The notes: generated by a model not told the origin, from the sequence alone. Numbered from the stretch's first letter, positions 42,158-52,258 are shown. The stretch is DNA of 64,000 nucleotides from JAJXXT01 sp963764465 (GCA_963764465.1 CAVXSO010000002.1:372001-436000), one strand, 5' to 3'. A program made the numbers and translations.

Positions 42158-43625
42158 GCCGGGCCATAAGGGCGGCGCGTTCAGCGCCATCCAGCGCCGA
42201 CAGCCAGGCGACGGTGGCGGCGACGACGAGGCCGGCCGCCGCCGCTGCCGGACCTGCGAGGGCCGCGACCACGGCCAGCAGTGATGCCACGAAGACCGGC
42301 GCCAGGCGTCGCAGTTCGCCCTCTGCTTCCGCGAAGACGCGTGTCAGCAGCCAAAGCCGCAGCAGGAACGAGAACGCGACCCGCAGCACCCAGGATGCGG
42401 CCGCGCCGGCGACGCCAAACAGCGGCAACAGCACCAGCAGCAGCGGCACCAGGATCACGATCTCGAGCAAGGCAAGGCGGGCATTGAAGGCCGGATGCCC
42501 GAGCCCGTCGAGCAAGCCGTTGGCGACGATATCGAGGCTGTAGAAGAGGATACCGAGGCCGAGCAGACGCAGCACGGGCGCCGCGTGCAGCGCAAACGGC
42601 GCACCCAGCCAGAGGCGCAGCAACGGCTCGGCGAGCGCGATCGCGACCAGGGCCGCCGGCAGCACCATGCCGCCCACCGCCAGCATGGTGTAGCGGTAAA
42701 GGAGGGCGGCGCGCGCGGGGCGGGCGCGGTGCGCCGTCGTCATCGCCGGGAAGGAGGCCGCCATCACCGATTGCGGCACGGAGGTGAAGCGGAAGATCAC
42801 GTCGAACGGAGTTGCGTACCAGGCCGTCGCCGCGGTCGACAGAACGGACGCGATCACAAAACGATCCAGATAGATCAAGACAGGCCAGGCGATATTGGAG
42901 ACGGTCATCCAGCCGCCGAGCCGCAGCACCGGCCTGATCGCGGCAAAGGAGATGCGCGCCGTGGCAAGCGAGGGCATGGCGCGCCGGGCCAGGATGAAGA
43001 GCACTACCGTCGTGAGGACGCGGGTGAATAACTGCACCAGCATCACGGGCACCAGGCTGCGCCAGACCGCCAGCGTCGCAAGCGGACCGAGATAGTAGAG
43101 CGCAAGAATCGGCAGGTTGAGCACCGTGTAGGCGCCGACGCGCTGGTAGGCCGTCAGCACGCTCCAGAGCGCGGTGTTGACGACGACGAGCGGGACCGCC
43201 ACGCACAGTACGTCGAGCGCAATCGTCACCTCGCCGCGCATATCGGCAGGCAGATGCAGCGCATGGCTGACATAGACATGCAGCCCCAGCGCGACGAGCA
43301 CGCCAAACACCACACCCAGCAGGGCGAGCAGCACGATGCCCGTGAGCGTTGCATCCGATGCCGCTTCGTCCTCGCCGTGGGCGAGGGCGTGCGCGATGGT
43401 GCGGGTCAGCGCGCGGCTGACCCCGATATCGAAGATGGAGAAGCTGCCACCGAGCGCGATCGCGAGGGTGAAGATGCCCCAACGGTCGAGCCCCATTGCG
43501 CGCAGCAGCAGCGGCGTCGCGCCGATGCCGATCAGCAGCGGAACGATACGGCCGAAAAGGTTCCAGGCCGTCGAGATCGCGACGGTGCGCGTCGCGGTCA
43601 GATGCGCGACGCGGGGGTCGTTCAC
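42135..43625 (-). CDS. Oligosaccharide flippase family protein (Wzx-like)
   Basis: A 496-residue inner-membrane protein with 12-14 hydrophobic segments. The N-terminal W-N-L-F-G-R-I-V-P-L-L-I-G-I-G and L-G-S-F-S-I-F-D-I-G-V-S-R-A-L-type segments match the MATE/Wzx (polysaccharide biosynthesis) superfamily, which flips lipid-linked glycans to the periplasm. The start is taken as GTG 43625, overlapping the ilvD stop (GTGA). It converges on the second glycan operon and probably serves its product. Co-transcription with ilvD is suggested by the overlap. Confidence 0.85.
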   Translation of the reverse strand: MNDPRVAHLTATRTVAISTAWNLFGRIVPLLIGIGATPLLLRAMGLDRWGIFTLAIALGGSFSIFDIGVSRALTRTIAHALAHGEDEAASDATLTGIVLLALLGVVFGVLVALGLHVYVSHALHLPADMRGEVTIALDVLCVAVPLVVVNTALWSVLTAYQRVGAYTVLNLPILALYYLGPLATLAVWRSLVPVMLVQLFTRVLTTVVLFILARRAMPSLATARISFAAIRPVLRLGGWMTVSNIAWPVLIYLDRFVIASVLSTAATAWYATPFDVIFRFTSVPQSVMAASFPAMTTAHRARPARAALLYRYTMLAVGGMVLPAALVAIALAEPLLRLWLGAPFALHAAPVLRLLGLGILFYSLDIVANGLLDGLGHPAFNARLALLEIVILVPLLLVLLPLFGVAGAAASWVLRVAFSFLLRLWLLTRVFAEAEGELRRLAPVFVASLLAVVAALAGPAAAAAGLVVAATVAWLSALDGAERAALMARLRRAPAP

Positions 43626-45295
43626 GAAGCCGGGCCCGGGTGCGTCACCGCGCCGAGATGGGCGGGGCCGACGCCGGCCGCATATTTGGCAAGCACGCCC
43701 GAGAGGTGGCGCGGCACCGGTCGCCACGCGGCCTGGCGCGCGGCGAGTTCACCCGGCGGCACCAGGAGGTCGATACGCGACGTGGCAGCGTCAATGTCGA
43801 TGACGTCGCCGTCGCGTAGCAGCGCCAATGGCCCGCCGTGCGCGGCTTCCGGCCCGGCATAGCCGATGCACATTCCGCGCGTGGCGCCGGAGAAGCGGCC
43901 GTCAGTGAGCAGCGCCACCTTCTCGCCCATGCCCTGGCCGTAGATCAGCGCCGTCACCCCCAGCATCTCGCGCATGCCGGGCCCGCCGGCCGGGCCTTCG
44001 TTGCGGATCACCAGTACGTCGCCTTCACGGTAGGCGCGGGCACGCACCACCTCGGCACATGCCTCTTCGTTCTCGAAGACCCGCGCGGGGCCGCGGAACG
44101 AAAGGCGCTTGAGGCCCGCCACTTTCAGCAATGCACCGTCCGGGCACAGCGAGCCCCGCAGCACCACGAGCCCGCCCGTCTGGCTCAGCGCGTCCTCGCA
44201 GCGCCGTACCACGGTGCCATCCGGCTCCGAGGCGCCGGCAACCGCCTCGGCAAGGCTGACACCTGCGACGGTCGGGCAGCGCCCGTCCATGTAGCCGCCG
44301 CGGATCAGTTCGCGGATGAGCACCGGGCACCCACCGATCGCGTGCACGTCCTTGGCGTGGAAGCGCCCACCCGGGCGCAGGTCACCGATCACTGGCGTGC
44401 GGCGGAACACCGCGGCGACATCGGCGAGTGTGAATCGGATGCCTGCTTCGTGGCCGATCGCCGGCAGATGCAGCCCGGCATTGGTCGAGCCGCCAGTCGC
44501 CGCAACCAAGGCGGCGGCGTTGGCCAGCGATTCCCGGCTGATCATCTCGCGTGGCAGCGGCCCGCCGCGGCGCAGGATGGTCATCAACGTGCGGCCCGCT
44601 TCGGCGGCGATGCCTGTGCGCGCCTTGTTCGTCGCCGGCAGCATGGTGCTGCCGGGCGGAGCCAGGCCGAGAGCCTCGGCGGCCATTGCCATCGTGTTGG
44701 CGGTGAACTGGCCCGCGCAGGCGCCGATGGAGGGCAGCGCGCAACGTTCCAGCACCGCGAGTTCCTCCTCCGGCACGGTACCCGCGATCACGCCACCGAC
44801 GGCCTCGTAGGCATCGAGCATGGAAATGTCGCGGCCCTTGTAGGTGCCAGTGTCGGCGCTGCCACCGTAGAGAAAGACGGAGGGCAGGTTGCAGCGAACC
44901 AGGGCCATCATCACGCCGGGCAGCGTCTTGTCGCAGCCGGCGACCCCGAGCAGCGCGTCGTAGCGGTGGGCCTCGGCGACGGTCTCGATGGAGTCCGCGA
45001 TGATTTCCCGGCTCACCAGTGAGTAGCGCATGCCGATGTGGTTCATGCTGATGCCGTCAGAGACGGCGATGGTGGTGAAGGAGAAGCCGCGCCCGCCGGC
45101 CTCCGTAATGCCGCGCTTCGCGGCCTCCGCCTGGGCGGCGAGGCCCATGGTGCAAGGCGTCACCTCGGCCTCGGTGCTGACGACGCCGACGAAGGGCTTG
45201 TTCAGATCGGCGTCGGATAGGCCGATCGCGCGCAGGAAGCCGCGATGCGGTGCGCGGTCCATGCCTTCGACGGTGATGCGGGAGCGCAGTGTCAT
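43622..45295 (-). CDS. ilvD: Dihydroxy-acid dehydratase
   Basis: A 557-residue iron-sulfur dehydratase for the third step of branched-chain amino acid synthesis. Cluster-binding cysteines appear in P-C-T-M-G near 48-51, V-A-G-C-D-K-T-L-P-G near 119-128 and G-A-C-A-G-Q-F-T-A-N-T-M near 190-201; D-G-R-F-S-G near 470 is also typical. Length and spacing match the short ilvD form rather than Edd. As other members of this superfamily act on sugar acids, IlvD is the likely but not proven function. It is followed by the flippase gene with a 4-base overlap, an unusual pairing. Confidence 0.88.
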   Translation of the reverse strand: MTLRSRITVEGMDRAPHRGFLRAIGLSDADLNKPFVGVVSTEAEVTPCTMGLAAQAEAAKRGITEAGGRGFSFTTIAVSDGISMNHIGMRYSLVSREIIADSIETVAEAHRYDALLGVAGCDKTLPGVMMALVRCNLPSVFLYGGSADTGTYKGRDISMLDAYEAVGGVIAGTVPEEELAVLERCALPSIGACAGQFTANTMAMAAEALGLAPPGSTMLPATNKARTGIAAEAGRTLMTILRRGGPLPREMISRESLANAAALVAATGGSTNAGLHLPAIGHEAGIRFTLADVAAVFRRTPVIGDLRPGGRFHAKDVHAIGGCPVLIRELIRGGYMDGRCPTVAGVSLAEAVAGASEPDGTVVRRCEDALSQTGGLVVLRGSLCPDGALLKVAGLKRLSFRGPARVFENEEACAEVVRARAYREGDVLVIRNEGPAGGPGMREMLGVTALIYGQGMGEKVALLTDGRFSGATRGMCIGYAGPEAAHGGPLALLRDGDVIDIDAATSRIDLLVPPGELAARQAAWRPVPRHLSGVLAKYAAGVGPAHLGAVTHPGPAS

Positions 45296-45346
45296 TGCGG
45301 GATTCTGCCCAAGGTGCCCGCCGTTTCCCAGCCCCCGCGCGGCCTT

Positions 45347-47188
45347 CTAGTCTGCCGCTTCCAGGAAGCCGCCGGACTGGCGCTGCCACATCCTGGCATA
45401 CTCGCCCTGGGCGCGCAGCAGCTCGGCATGCGTGCCCTGCTCGACGATGCGACCACGGTCGAGCACGACGAGGCGGTCCATGCGCGCAATGGTGGAGAGA
45501 CGGTGTGCGATCGCAATCACCGTGCGCCCCTGCATCAGCTGTTCGAGCTGGGACTGGATCGCGGCCTCGACCTCGGAATCCAGCGCGCTGGTGGCCTCGT
45601 CGAGCACCAGGATCGGAGCATCCCGCAGGATGACGCGGGCGAGTGCGACGCGCTGGCGCTGGCCGCCCGAGAGTTTCACCCCGCGCTCGCCCACTTCGGC
45701 GTCGTAACCGCGCCGCCCCTGCCAATCCTCGAGGGTTTCGATGAAATCCGCGGCTTTCGCCTGTTGTGCGGCACGGCGGATGTCTGCCTCCGTTGCGTCC
45801 GGCCGTCCGTAGCGGATGTTGTCGCGGATCGAGCGGTGCAGCAGCGAGGTGTCCTGGGTCACCATCGCGATCGCGGCACGCAGGCTTTCCTGCGTGACAT
45901 CGGCGATGTCCTGGCCGTCGACCATGATCCGCCCGGCTTCCGGCGCGTAGAACCCGAGCAGCAGATTGACCAGGGTCGACTTCCCGGCACCGGAATGACC
46001 GACGAGGCCCACGCGCTCGCCCGGCGCAATGGCGAGCGAGAGGTCATGCAGCACGCCGCGCTCCGTGCCGTAGCCGAAGTTCACGCCCTCGAACCGGATC
46101 TCGCCCTTGCTGATGACGAGTGGCGCGGCGCCAGGCGCGTCCGGATGGCGGCGCGGGATGGCGGTGGAGCGCATACCGTCCTGAACGATCCCCACGTTCT
46201 CGAAGATGTTCGTGACATTCTGCGCCACCCATCCGGCGATGTTGGCGATCTGCCACGCGAGCGGTAGCGCGGTTGCGACGGTCGCGAGCGGGATGCGACC
46301 GGCGGCGAAGAGCAGGATCGCCGCTGCCCCGGTGCCCGTCACCATCGCCGCGTTGGTGAGCACGAGGGTGAAGCGGAACGTGGTTATCATGCGCAGCTGA
46401 TGGCGGAAGACCGCGGTGTGGGAATCGAGTGCCTCGCGCACGAAGGCATCCTCGTCCGCGGCGCGGGCGAACAGCTTCACCGTCAGGATGTTGGTATAGG
46501 AATCGACGATGCGGCCGGTGAGCCCTGAGCGAACCTCGGAAACGGCGCGTGAGCGCTCGCGCATGCGCGGCACGAAGTAGCGCAGCAGGCCAGCATAGAT
46601 CAGGAACCAGAAGGCAATCGGCAGCGCAAGACGCCAGTCCGCGTCCGCCAGGAGCAGCATCGCCGAGCCCCCGTAGACGACGATGTACCAGACGGCGACG
46701 ATGGACTGGACGACGGAATCCCGCAGACTTGGCCCGGTCTGCATGACCCGGTTGGCGATGCGGCCGGCGAAATCATTCTGGAAGAATGTCCAGCCCTGGC
46801 GCACCACGTGCCAGTGGTTCTGCCAGCGGATGAGATTGGACAGGCCCGGCGCGATCGCCTGCTCGGTGATCAGGCTCTGCGCCATGTTGGCCAGGGGACG
46901 CAGCACCAGCAGCACGGCGGCCATGCCGAGCAGTTGCGGCCATGCACCAAGGATCGCCGTGCCGCGGGCGGTGACGAGGGCGACGATACGGCCGATGAAC
47001 ACGGGGATCAGCAGGTCGAGCAGCGCCACCACGCCGCCCGTGACGATGAGGGCCGCGATCAGCCCGCGCGCCTGGCGCACGAAATGCCAATAGAAGCGGG
47101 TGAGCGCGCGCTCCGAGTCGATCGTCGGCGGCGGCGCCGCGGGATCGACCTTGGTCGGCTCAAGCAGGCGCTCGAAGGTTCCGAACAT
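45347..47188 (-). CDS. ABC transporter, fused permease and ATPase (exporter type)
   Basis: A 613-residue half-transporter. Residues about 30-330 form a six-helix type I exporter domain. The ATPase has Walker A G-H-S-G-A-G-K-S-T near 400-408, signature L-S-G-G-Q-R-Q-R near 505-512, Walker B I-L-V-L-D-E-A-T-S-A-L-D near 523-534 and the switch His in I-A-H-R-L-S-T near 560. It works as a homodimer or with another half. It could export lipid, peptide or drug; neighbours give no clear cue. Confidence 0.9.
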   Translation of the reverse strand: MFGTFERLLEPTKVDPAAPPPTIDSERALTRFYWHFVRQARGLIAALIVTGGVVALLDLLIPVFIGRIVALVTARGTAILGAWPQLLGMAAVLLVLRPLANMAQSLITEQAIAPGLSNLIRWQNHWHVVRQGWTFFQNDFAGRIANRVMQTGPSLRDSVVQSIVAVWYIVVYGGSAMLLLADADWRLALPIAFWFLIYAGLLRYFVPRMRERSRAVSEVRSGLTGRIVDSYTNILTVKLFARAADEDAFVREALDSHTAVFRHQLRMITTFRFTLVLTNAAMVTGTGAAAILLFAAGRIPLATVATALPLAWQIANIAGWVAQNVTNIFENVGIVQDGMRSTAIPRRHPDAPGAAPLVISKGEIRFEGVNFGYGTERGVLHDLSLAIAPGERVGLVGHSGAGKSTLVNLLLGFYAPEAGRIMVDGQDIADVTQESLRAAIAMVTQDTSLLHRSIRDNIRYGRPDATEADIRRAAQQAKAADFIETLEDWQGRRGYDAEVGERGVKLSGGQRQRVALARVILRDAPILVLDEATSALDSEVEAAIQSQLEQLMQGRTVIAIAHRLSTIARMDRLVVLDRGRIVEQGTHAELLRAQGEYARMWQRQSGGFLEAAD

Positions 47189-47259
47189 CGGGTTTCATCG
47201 CGCGACAGGGCGCGTGGGGTCAATCAGGCGGGACGGCGAGCTGCTCGGTACGCGGCGGC

Positions 47260-48582
47260 TCAGTGGATGAAGGTGCGCAGGACGCTGTACGCGGCATAGG
47301 CCGTGCCGCCGAAACCAGCGAGCGCGATCATCGAGGCGACGCTGCGTGCCGGCGGTAGCGTGGACGAGGCACCGCCACGCAGGGTCGCGCGCAGCTCTTG
47401 CCAGCCCAGCTCCGTATCGGCCGCCCGGTGGCGCCACATCATGAGCAGCAGCAACCCAACCAGGTAGCCGGCGATGACACCGCCGAAATGCGCCGCGTAA
47501 TCCGTGACCAGGCCACCCTGAAAGCCTTGCAGGGGCAGAAGTGCGGGTATCGCGATACGAAGCGACCAGAGCTGCAGGCGCCGGCGCTCAAGGTCGCCCT
47601 TGGGCAGGCGGAAGCTCATCACGAAGGCGCAGGCGAGCAGCCCCATGATGCCACCCGAGGCGCCGATCGCGACGACACCCGGCGGCAGCACCGCGAGCGA
47701 GAGGAGCCAGCCGGCCACCGCGGAAAGGACGAAGGTCGTGGCAAGCCATGCATGACCGACCAGCCGCTCGAGCCGCCAGCCGATCAGCAGCAGCACCACC
47801 GTGTTACCCATGATGTGCGCGAAACTGGCATGCAGGTAGGTCGCGGTGAGCAGCCGCCACCATTCGTCGCGCCCCAGCACCCCGGTTCGGATAAGCCCGC
47901 CGAGCGCGACCAGCACGTGGCGGGAGACGACGCCACGCGCGGGCGCGCCACGCAGACCGAGCTCGGCGACGAAGACCGCGAACATGACCATGACCAGCGA
48001 GAGCGTGATCCAGGGGACCGCGAGACCTTGCAGTCCGAGCGGCTCCGCGCTCCCTGGCGTGGGCGGGCGAGAAGCGGGCTCGATGCCGTGTTCGAGCCGG
48101 ACGGCCTCTATCGTCTCGGCAATGATCTCTGGCGGCTTGTCGTAGACGTCGGGGATGATGAAGCGCGTCGGTTTCGCGCTCGAATTCTTCGGCGGCAGCA
48201 CGACTGCCTCAAGCCGGCGGCGCCCTCCGCCCTGTTGGTCGATCAGAGCAAAGCGGCCGAGCCGGTCCCAGGGGGCGTATTGGTGGCGCAGGAAGCCGCT
48301 GCGGCGAACCCCGTCGAAGCCCGCGACCAGCCGCGGGCGGGCGAGCAAGGTGAGCAGCAGGAAAGCCGCGACAGCGAGGCCGAGTGCCGCGATGATGTCG
48401 TTCTCGAGCAGCCGGATGTCGAGCGCGTGGCGGCGGCCGTGCCAGAGCGGGTGGTTCCATGTGCCCATGGCGATGAAGACGCCGCCACCGCCACAGAGCA
48501 TGATGCCAAGGGCAAGCATGCCTGGGCGGAAGCGGAACTCGGCACGCCTCGGCTGTGTATCCCTGGTGTTCGGCAATCCCAT
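47260..48582 (-). CDS. Rhomboid family intramembrane serine protease
   Basis: A 440-residue membrane protein. Residues 20-75 contain two membrane helices; a soluble segment to about 185 follows; then a rhomboid core of about six helices. The catalytic Ser is in G-A-S-G-G-I-M-G near 313-320 and the His in A-H-F-G-G-V near 370-375; the oxyanion-side H-I-M-G-N motif is near 265-269. It would cleave transmembrane substrates. The large N-terminal extension before the core is unusual for minimal bacterial rhomboids. Start choice (ATG 48582) is uncertain: GGGAG lies directly against it, and a GTG exists at 48636. Confidence 0.83.
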   Translation of the reverse strand: MGLPNTRDTQPRRAEFRFRPGMLALGIMLCGGGGVFIAMGTWNHPLWHGRRHALDIRLLENDIIAALGLAVAAFLLLTLLARPRLVAGFDGVRRSGFLRHQYAPWDRLGRFALIDQQGGGRRRLEAVVLPPKNSSAKPTRFIIPDVYDKPPEIIAETIEAVRLEHGIEPASRPPTPGSAEPLGLQGLAVPWITLSLVMVMFAVFVAELGLRGAPARGVVSRHVLVALGGLIRTGVLGRDEWWRLLTATYLHASFAHIMGNTVVLLLIGWRLERLVGHAWLATTFVLSAVAGWLLSLAVLPPGVVAIGASGGIMGLLACAFVMSFRLPKGDLERRRLQLWSLRIAIPALLPLQGFQGGLVTDYAAHFGGVIAGYLVGLLLLMMWRHRAADTELGWQELRATLRGGASSTLPPARSVASMIALAGFGGTAYAAYSVLRTFIH

Positions 48583-48675
48583 CTCCCGCTTGCGGCGGCA
48601 TCCTGCACCGGGCCGGCAACGTTGCGCAACGGACACGAAACACGCGCCCGCGGCGTGTGGGCGCAGTGCGGAAAA

Positions 48676-48746
48676 CCAATCCGCCTCCGTGCCGATCGTG
48701 TCCGCCGGATTGTCCGCTTGCGAGCCACGCGTCCGCGGCGGATTGG
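48676..48746 (-). terminator. Long-loop hairpin with U-run downstream of smc
   Basis: CCAATCCGCC and GGCGGATTGG form a perfect 10-pair stem with a 51-base GC-rich loop, in the 227-base gap after smc. Reading in the smc direction the second arm runs directly into TTTT. This fits an intrinsic terminator for smc, or a structured leader of the rhomboid mRNA. A separate 12-base palindrome, CGTTGCGCAACG, lies at 48620-48631. Confidence 0.45.
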
Positions 48747-48809
48747 CGCCATCCCGCGGCGTGGGCGGGCTGGTATGTTTGGGCGGGTACTTTCCTGCGC
48801 CTTCAGGGG

Positions 48810-51800
48810 CTACTCGGCCGCGAGCGGCGTCGCCTCCACCATGGCGGCGGCGCGGGCAAGATCGACGGAGAGCAGGCGGGAGACGCCGCGCTCCTGCATC
48901 GTCACGCCGTAGAGCCGGTCCATCCGCGCCATCGTCATCGGATGGTGCGTGACCACGAGGAACCGCGTGCCGCCATCGCGCGCGATATGCTCGACCAGGT
49001 TGCAGAACCGTTCCACGTTGGCATCGTCGAGCGGCGCGTCCACCTCGTCCAGCACCGCGACCGGGGCTGGGTTGCAGCGAAACACCGCGAAGATCAGCGC
49101 CAGGGCCGTCAGCGCCTGCTCACCGCCCGAGAGCAGCGAGAGCGTGGCGAGCTTCTTGCCCGGAGGCTGCACGTAGATCTCGAGCCCCGCCTCCAGCGGA
49201 TCGTCCGAGCCGACGAGCGCCAGATGCGCGCGCCCGCCGCCGAACAGGCGCGCGAACAGTGCCTGGAACTGGTTGTCCACCTGCTCGAAGATTGAGGCGA
49301 GCCGTTCCCGCCCCTCGCGGTTCAGATGGCCGATGGAGCCGCGCAGCTTGGCGATCGCGGTGGTAAGCTCCGCACCTTCCTTCACGATCGCCTCGATCCG
49401 GCCGGCGATCTCCTCCGCCTCCACCTCGGCGCGCAGGTTGACGGGGCCCATCTCGTCACGTTCGCGCAGCAGCCGGTCCAGCTTCCTGCGCGCGCGCTCC
49501 TCGTCGAGCCCGGCCGGTGGCTCCGGCAACACTGCGTCGACGCCCAATCGTTCCAGGATGCGCTCGGCAACAAGGCCAACCGCAGCGCGCGCCGCCTCGT
49601 GTGCCGCCTGAATGCGCACCGCCTCCTCGCGCGTCTGTGCGAGGCGGGATTCCGCGCTGCGTGTTGCGCGGTCGGCGGTGTTGGCGGCTTCCTCGGCGGC
49701 CTGCAGTGCCGCTGCGCAGGCGCCGTGCGTGCGTTCCGCGGCGTCCAGTGCGTTGATGCCGGTGACGCGCCGGGCCTCAACCTCCTCCGGAAGTGCCGCG
49801 CAGGCATCGCGCGCGGCTCTCGCTTCGCCCTGGCGATTTTCGAGATCCGTTACCCGTGCTTCGGCGTCGGTGTGGCGGCGCGACCATTCGGCAAGTTCGG
49901 ATTCCAGGGTTGCCAGGCGATGACGCGCGGCCTCCAGGCCGCGACGCGCCTCGGCAAGCGCGATGCGGGCGGCGTTTTCCTCCCGCCGCGCCTCCGACAA
50001 ACGCTCGCGCGCCGCCGTGACCGCGGCGCGCGCCGCCGTGGTATCGGGGGCGGAGCCAATCGCCGCGAGGGCCTGGTCGAGGGCGGCGCGAGCTTCGTCG
50101 CGATCCGCGACGAGGCGTGCCTGCTCTTCGTCGGCGGCGTGCAGGCGGGCGGTGGCCGCCGCCGCCTCGGTCGAGAGCCGCGCCGCCGTGGTGCGCGCCC
50201 GTTCCAGTCGCCGTTCATTCTCCCCGCGTGCCCCGCGTGCCGAGGTCTCGGCCTCTCGCGCGGCGCGCAGCATGGCGTCGGCTGCTTCCAGTGCCTGGCG
50301 GGCTTCGTTCGCCGCTGCCTCGGCGCCGGCGCGCGCGGCACGCGCCTCGCCGAGGCGCCGGCGCTGCGCGATGCGGACCGCCGCCGGCGACCGCGCGCCG
50401 GCCGGCACCGCGAACCCGTCCCAGCGCCAGACGGCACCGTCACGCGAAACGAGGATCTGTCCGGGAGCCAGTAGCAGTTGCAGCGCCTGTGGGTCGGCAC
50501 CTTCCTCCAGCACCGCGGCCCAGCCGAGCGCGCGCGCAAGCGAGGTGGGACCCGTTACGCGGGCGGCAAGGGGCTGCGCGCCTTGCGGCCACGACGGAGC
50601 CCCCAGCGGCGGCAACTCTTGCCATTCGCCGCTCTCCAGCGCCTCGCCCAGTGCCGCCGCCACCGCGGCTTCCAGCCCCTCTGGCACGCCGAGCGCGCCG
50701 GCGAGAGTGGAGGCGTCACCGACGAGCTCTTCGAGCGTGCGGGTCTCGGCGGCGAGGCTTGCGGCGCGGGTGCGGGCGGCCTCCGCAGCGTCACGTGCCG
50801 CGACGCGCGCCAGCTCGCCCGTGGTACGGTCCGTCTCGGCCTTTTCCAGCGCGGCGCGGATGGCGGCGAGCGCCTCTTCGGCCTGGGTGGCTTCCTGGCG
50901 CGCGGCGCCGAGCGCCGCCGGGTCGGGCTGAGGGATGCGTGCGCGATCGGCGGCCAGGCGCTGGGCGCGTTCCTCGACACGCTTCAGCCGCGCCTCCGCG
51001 AACAGGCGCGCCTCGTTGCGGCTGCGTGCCGCAGCCTCCTCGGTCGCCGCATGCTCGGTGGCGCGGTTGGCCTCGGCCTCCGCCGTGCGCACGGCGTCTG
51101 CGGCGGTGGCGAGCACGCCCTCCGCCTCAGCGATGCGAGCGGGCAGGACCTCGGCCTGCTCGGCCAATGTCGTGCGTTCGCGTGCGAGGCGTTCACGCGC
51201 TGCCTCTGCGTCGCGGCGGCCGGCCACGGCATGCGCCAGATCGGCCTCGATCCGCGCCAGGTCGCGCTCGGCCTGTGTAAGCGCATCACGGGCGCGCTGA
51301 GCTTCGGCCGCGACCTGCTCCGCGGCGATGCGCGTGCGTTCCAGCGCCGTGCGTGCGTCGGCTTCGCTGCTGCGCAGCGGAGGCAGGGCGGCGGCGGCTT
51401 CGGCGGCAGCGGCGGCGGCCGCCGTGGCCTCCGCGGTCGTGGCAGCCACGGCGCTGCCGGCCGTGGTCTGCGCTGCTGCGGCCTCCTGTTCCGCCGCCAC
51501 GGCCGTGGCGCGCTGGATCGAGAGCAGCTCCGCCTCGGCGTTGCGGATGGAGCCGGAGATGTTGCGGTAGCGCGCGGCCTGGCGCGCCTGGCGCTTCAGT
51601 GCCTCGTGCTGGGACTCGAGCTGGCCGCGCAGGTCCTCGGCGCGGGAGAGATTCGCCTCGGCCGCGCGCAGCTTCAGTTCCGCTTCGTGCCGGCGGGCGT
51701 GCAGGCCGGTGATGCCGGCGGCTTCCTCCAGGATCGCGCGCCGTTCGTCCGGCCGTGCGTTGACCACGGCCGAGATCTTCCCCTGGCTGACCATGCCGGA

Positions 51801-52226
51801 GGAATGGGCGCCCGTCGCGAGATCGGCGAACAGGGTCTGCACGTCGCGCGCACGGGCCTCGCGCCCGTTGATCCGGTAGAGACTGCCCTGCCCGCGCTCG
51901 ATGCGCCGCGAGACCTCGAGCTCGGCGGCCTCGTGCAGTGGCGGCGGCGCGCGGCCCTGCGTCTCCTCCAGCGAGATCGTGACCTCGGCCAGGTTGCGCG
52001 CCGGCCGCGCGGCGGTGCCGGCGAAGATGACGTCCTCCATCTCGCCGCCGCGCAGCGACTTGGCGGAGGTTTCGCCCATCGCCCAGCGCAGCGACTCGAC
52101 GATGTTGGACTTGCCGCAGCCATTGGGGCCGACGATGCCGGTCAGCCCGTCGTGGATCTCCACGGTGGTGGGCTCGGCGAACGACTTGAAGCCGGCGATG
52201 CGCAGGCGGGTGAAGCGGACGGGCAA
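48810..52226 (-). CDS. smc: Chromosome segregation ATPase SMC
   Basis: A 1138-residue SMC protein that compacts and segregates the chromosome with ScpA/ScpB. Walker A is G-P-N-G-C-G-K-S (33-40), followed by two long Ala/Glu/Arg-rich coiled coils (about 170-500 and 610-930) around a compact hinge (about 505-600). The C-terminal head has signature L-S-G-G-E-Q (1032-1037), Walker B L-D-E-V-D (1059-1063) and V-V-T-H-H near 1090. The start is a TTG, well supported by a GGAGAGG five bases upstream and by the conserved F-T-R-L-R-I-A-G-F-K-S-F beginning. A perfect DnaA box lies 33 bases upstream. Confidence 0.95.
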   Translation of the reverse strand: MPVRFTRLRIAGFKSFAEPTTVEIHDGLTGIVGPNGCGKSNIVESLRWAMGETSAKSLRGGEMEDVIFAGTAARPARNLAEVTISLEETQGRAPPPLHEAAELEVSRRIERGQGSLYRINGREARARDVQTLFADLATGAHSSGMVSQGKISAVVNARPDERRAILEEAAGITGLHARRHEAELKLRAAEANLSRAEDLRGQLESQHEALKRQARQAARYRNISGSIRNAEAELLSIQRATAVAAEQEAAAAQTTAGSAVAATTAEATAAAAAAAEAAAALPPLRSSEADARTALERTRIAAEQVAAEAQRARDALTQAERDLARIEADLAHAVAGRRDAEAARERLARERTTLAEQAEVLPARIAEAEGVLATAADAVRTAEAEANRATEHAATEEAAARSRNEARLFAEARLKRVEERAQRLAADRARIPQPDPAALGAARQEATQAEEALAAIRAALEKAETDRTTGELARVAARDAAEAARTRAASLAAETRTLEELVGDASTLAGALGVPEGLEAAVAAALGEALESGEWQELPPLGAPSWPQGAQPLAARVTGPTSLARALGWAAVLEEGADPQALQLLLAPGQILVSRDGAVWRWDGFAVPAGARSPAAVRIAQRRRLGEARAARAGAEAAANEARQALEAADAMLRAAREAETSARGARGENERRLERARTTAARLSTEAAAATARLHAADEEQARLVADRDEARAALDQALAAIGSAPDTTAARAAVTAARERLSEARREENAARIALAEARRGLEAARHRLATLESELAEWSRRHTDAEARVTDLENRQGEARAARDACAALPEEVEARRVTGINALDAAERTHGACAAALQAAEEAANTADRATRSAESRLAQTREEAVRIQAAHEAARAAVGLVAERILERLGVDAVLPEPPAGLDEERARRKLDRLLRERDEMGPVNLRAEVEAEEIAGRIEAIVKEGAELTTAIAKLRGSIGHLNREGRERLASIFEQVDNQFQALFARLFGGGRAHLALVGSDDPLEAGLEIYVQPPGKKLATLSLLSGGEQALTALALIFAVFRCNPAPVAVLDEVDAPLDDANVERFCNLVEHIARDGGTRFLVVTHHPMTMARMDRLYGVTMQERGVSRLLSVDLARAAAMVEATPLAAE

Positions 52227-52258
52227 GCGGCCTCTCCTGGCTCAGCACCCCTACAGCT

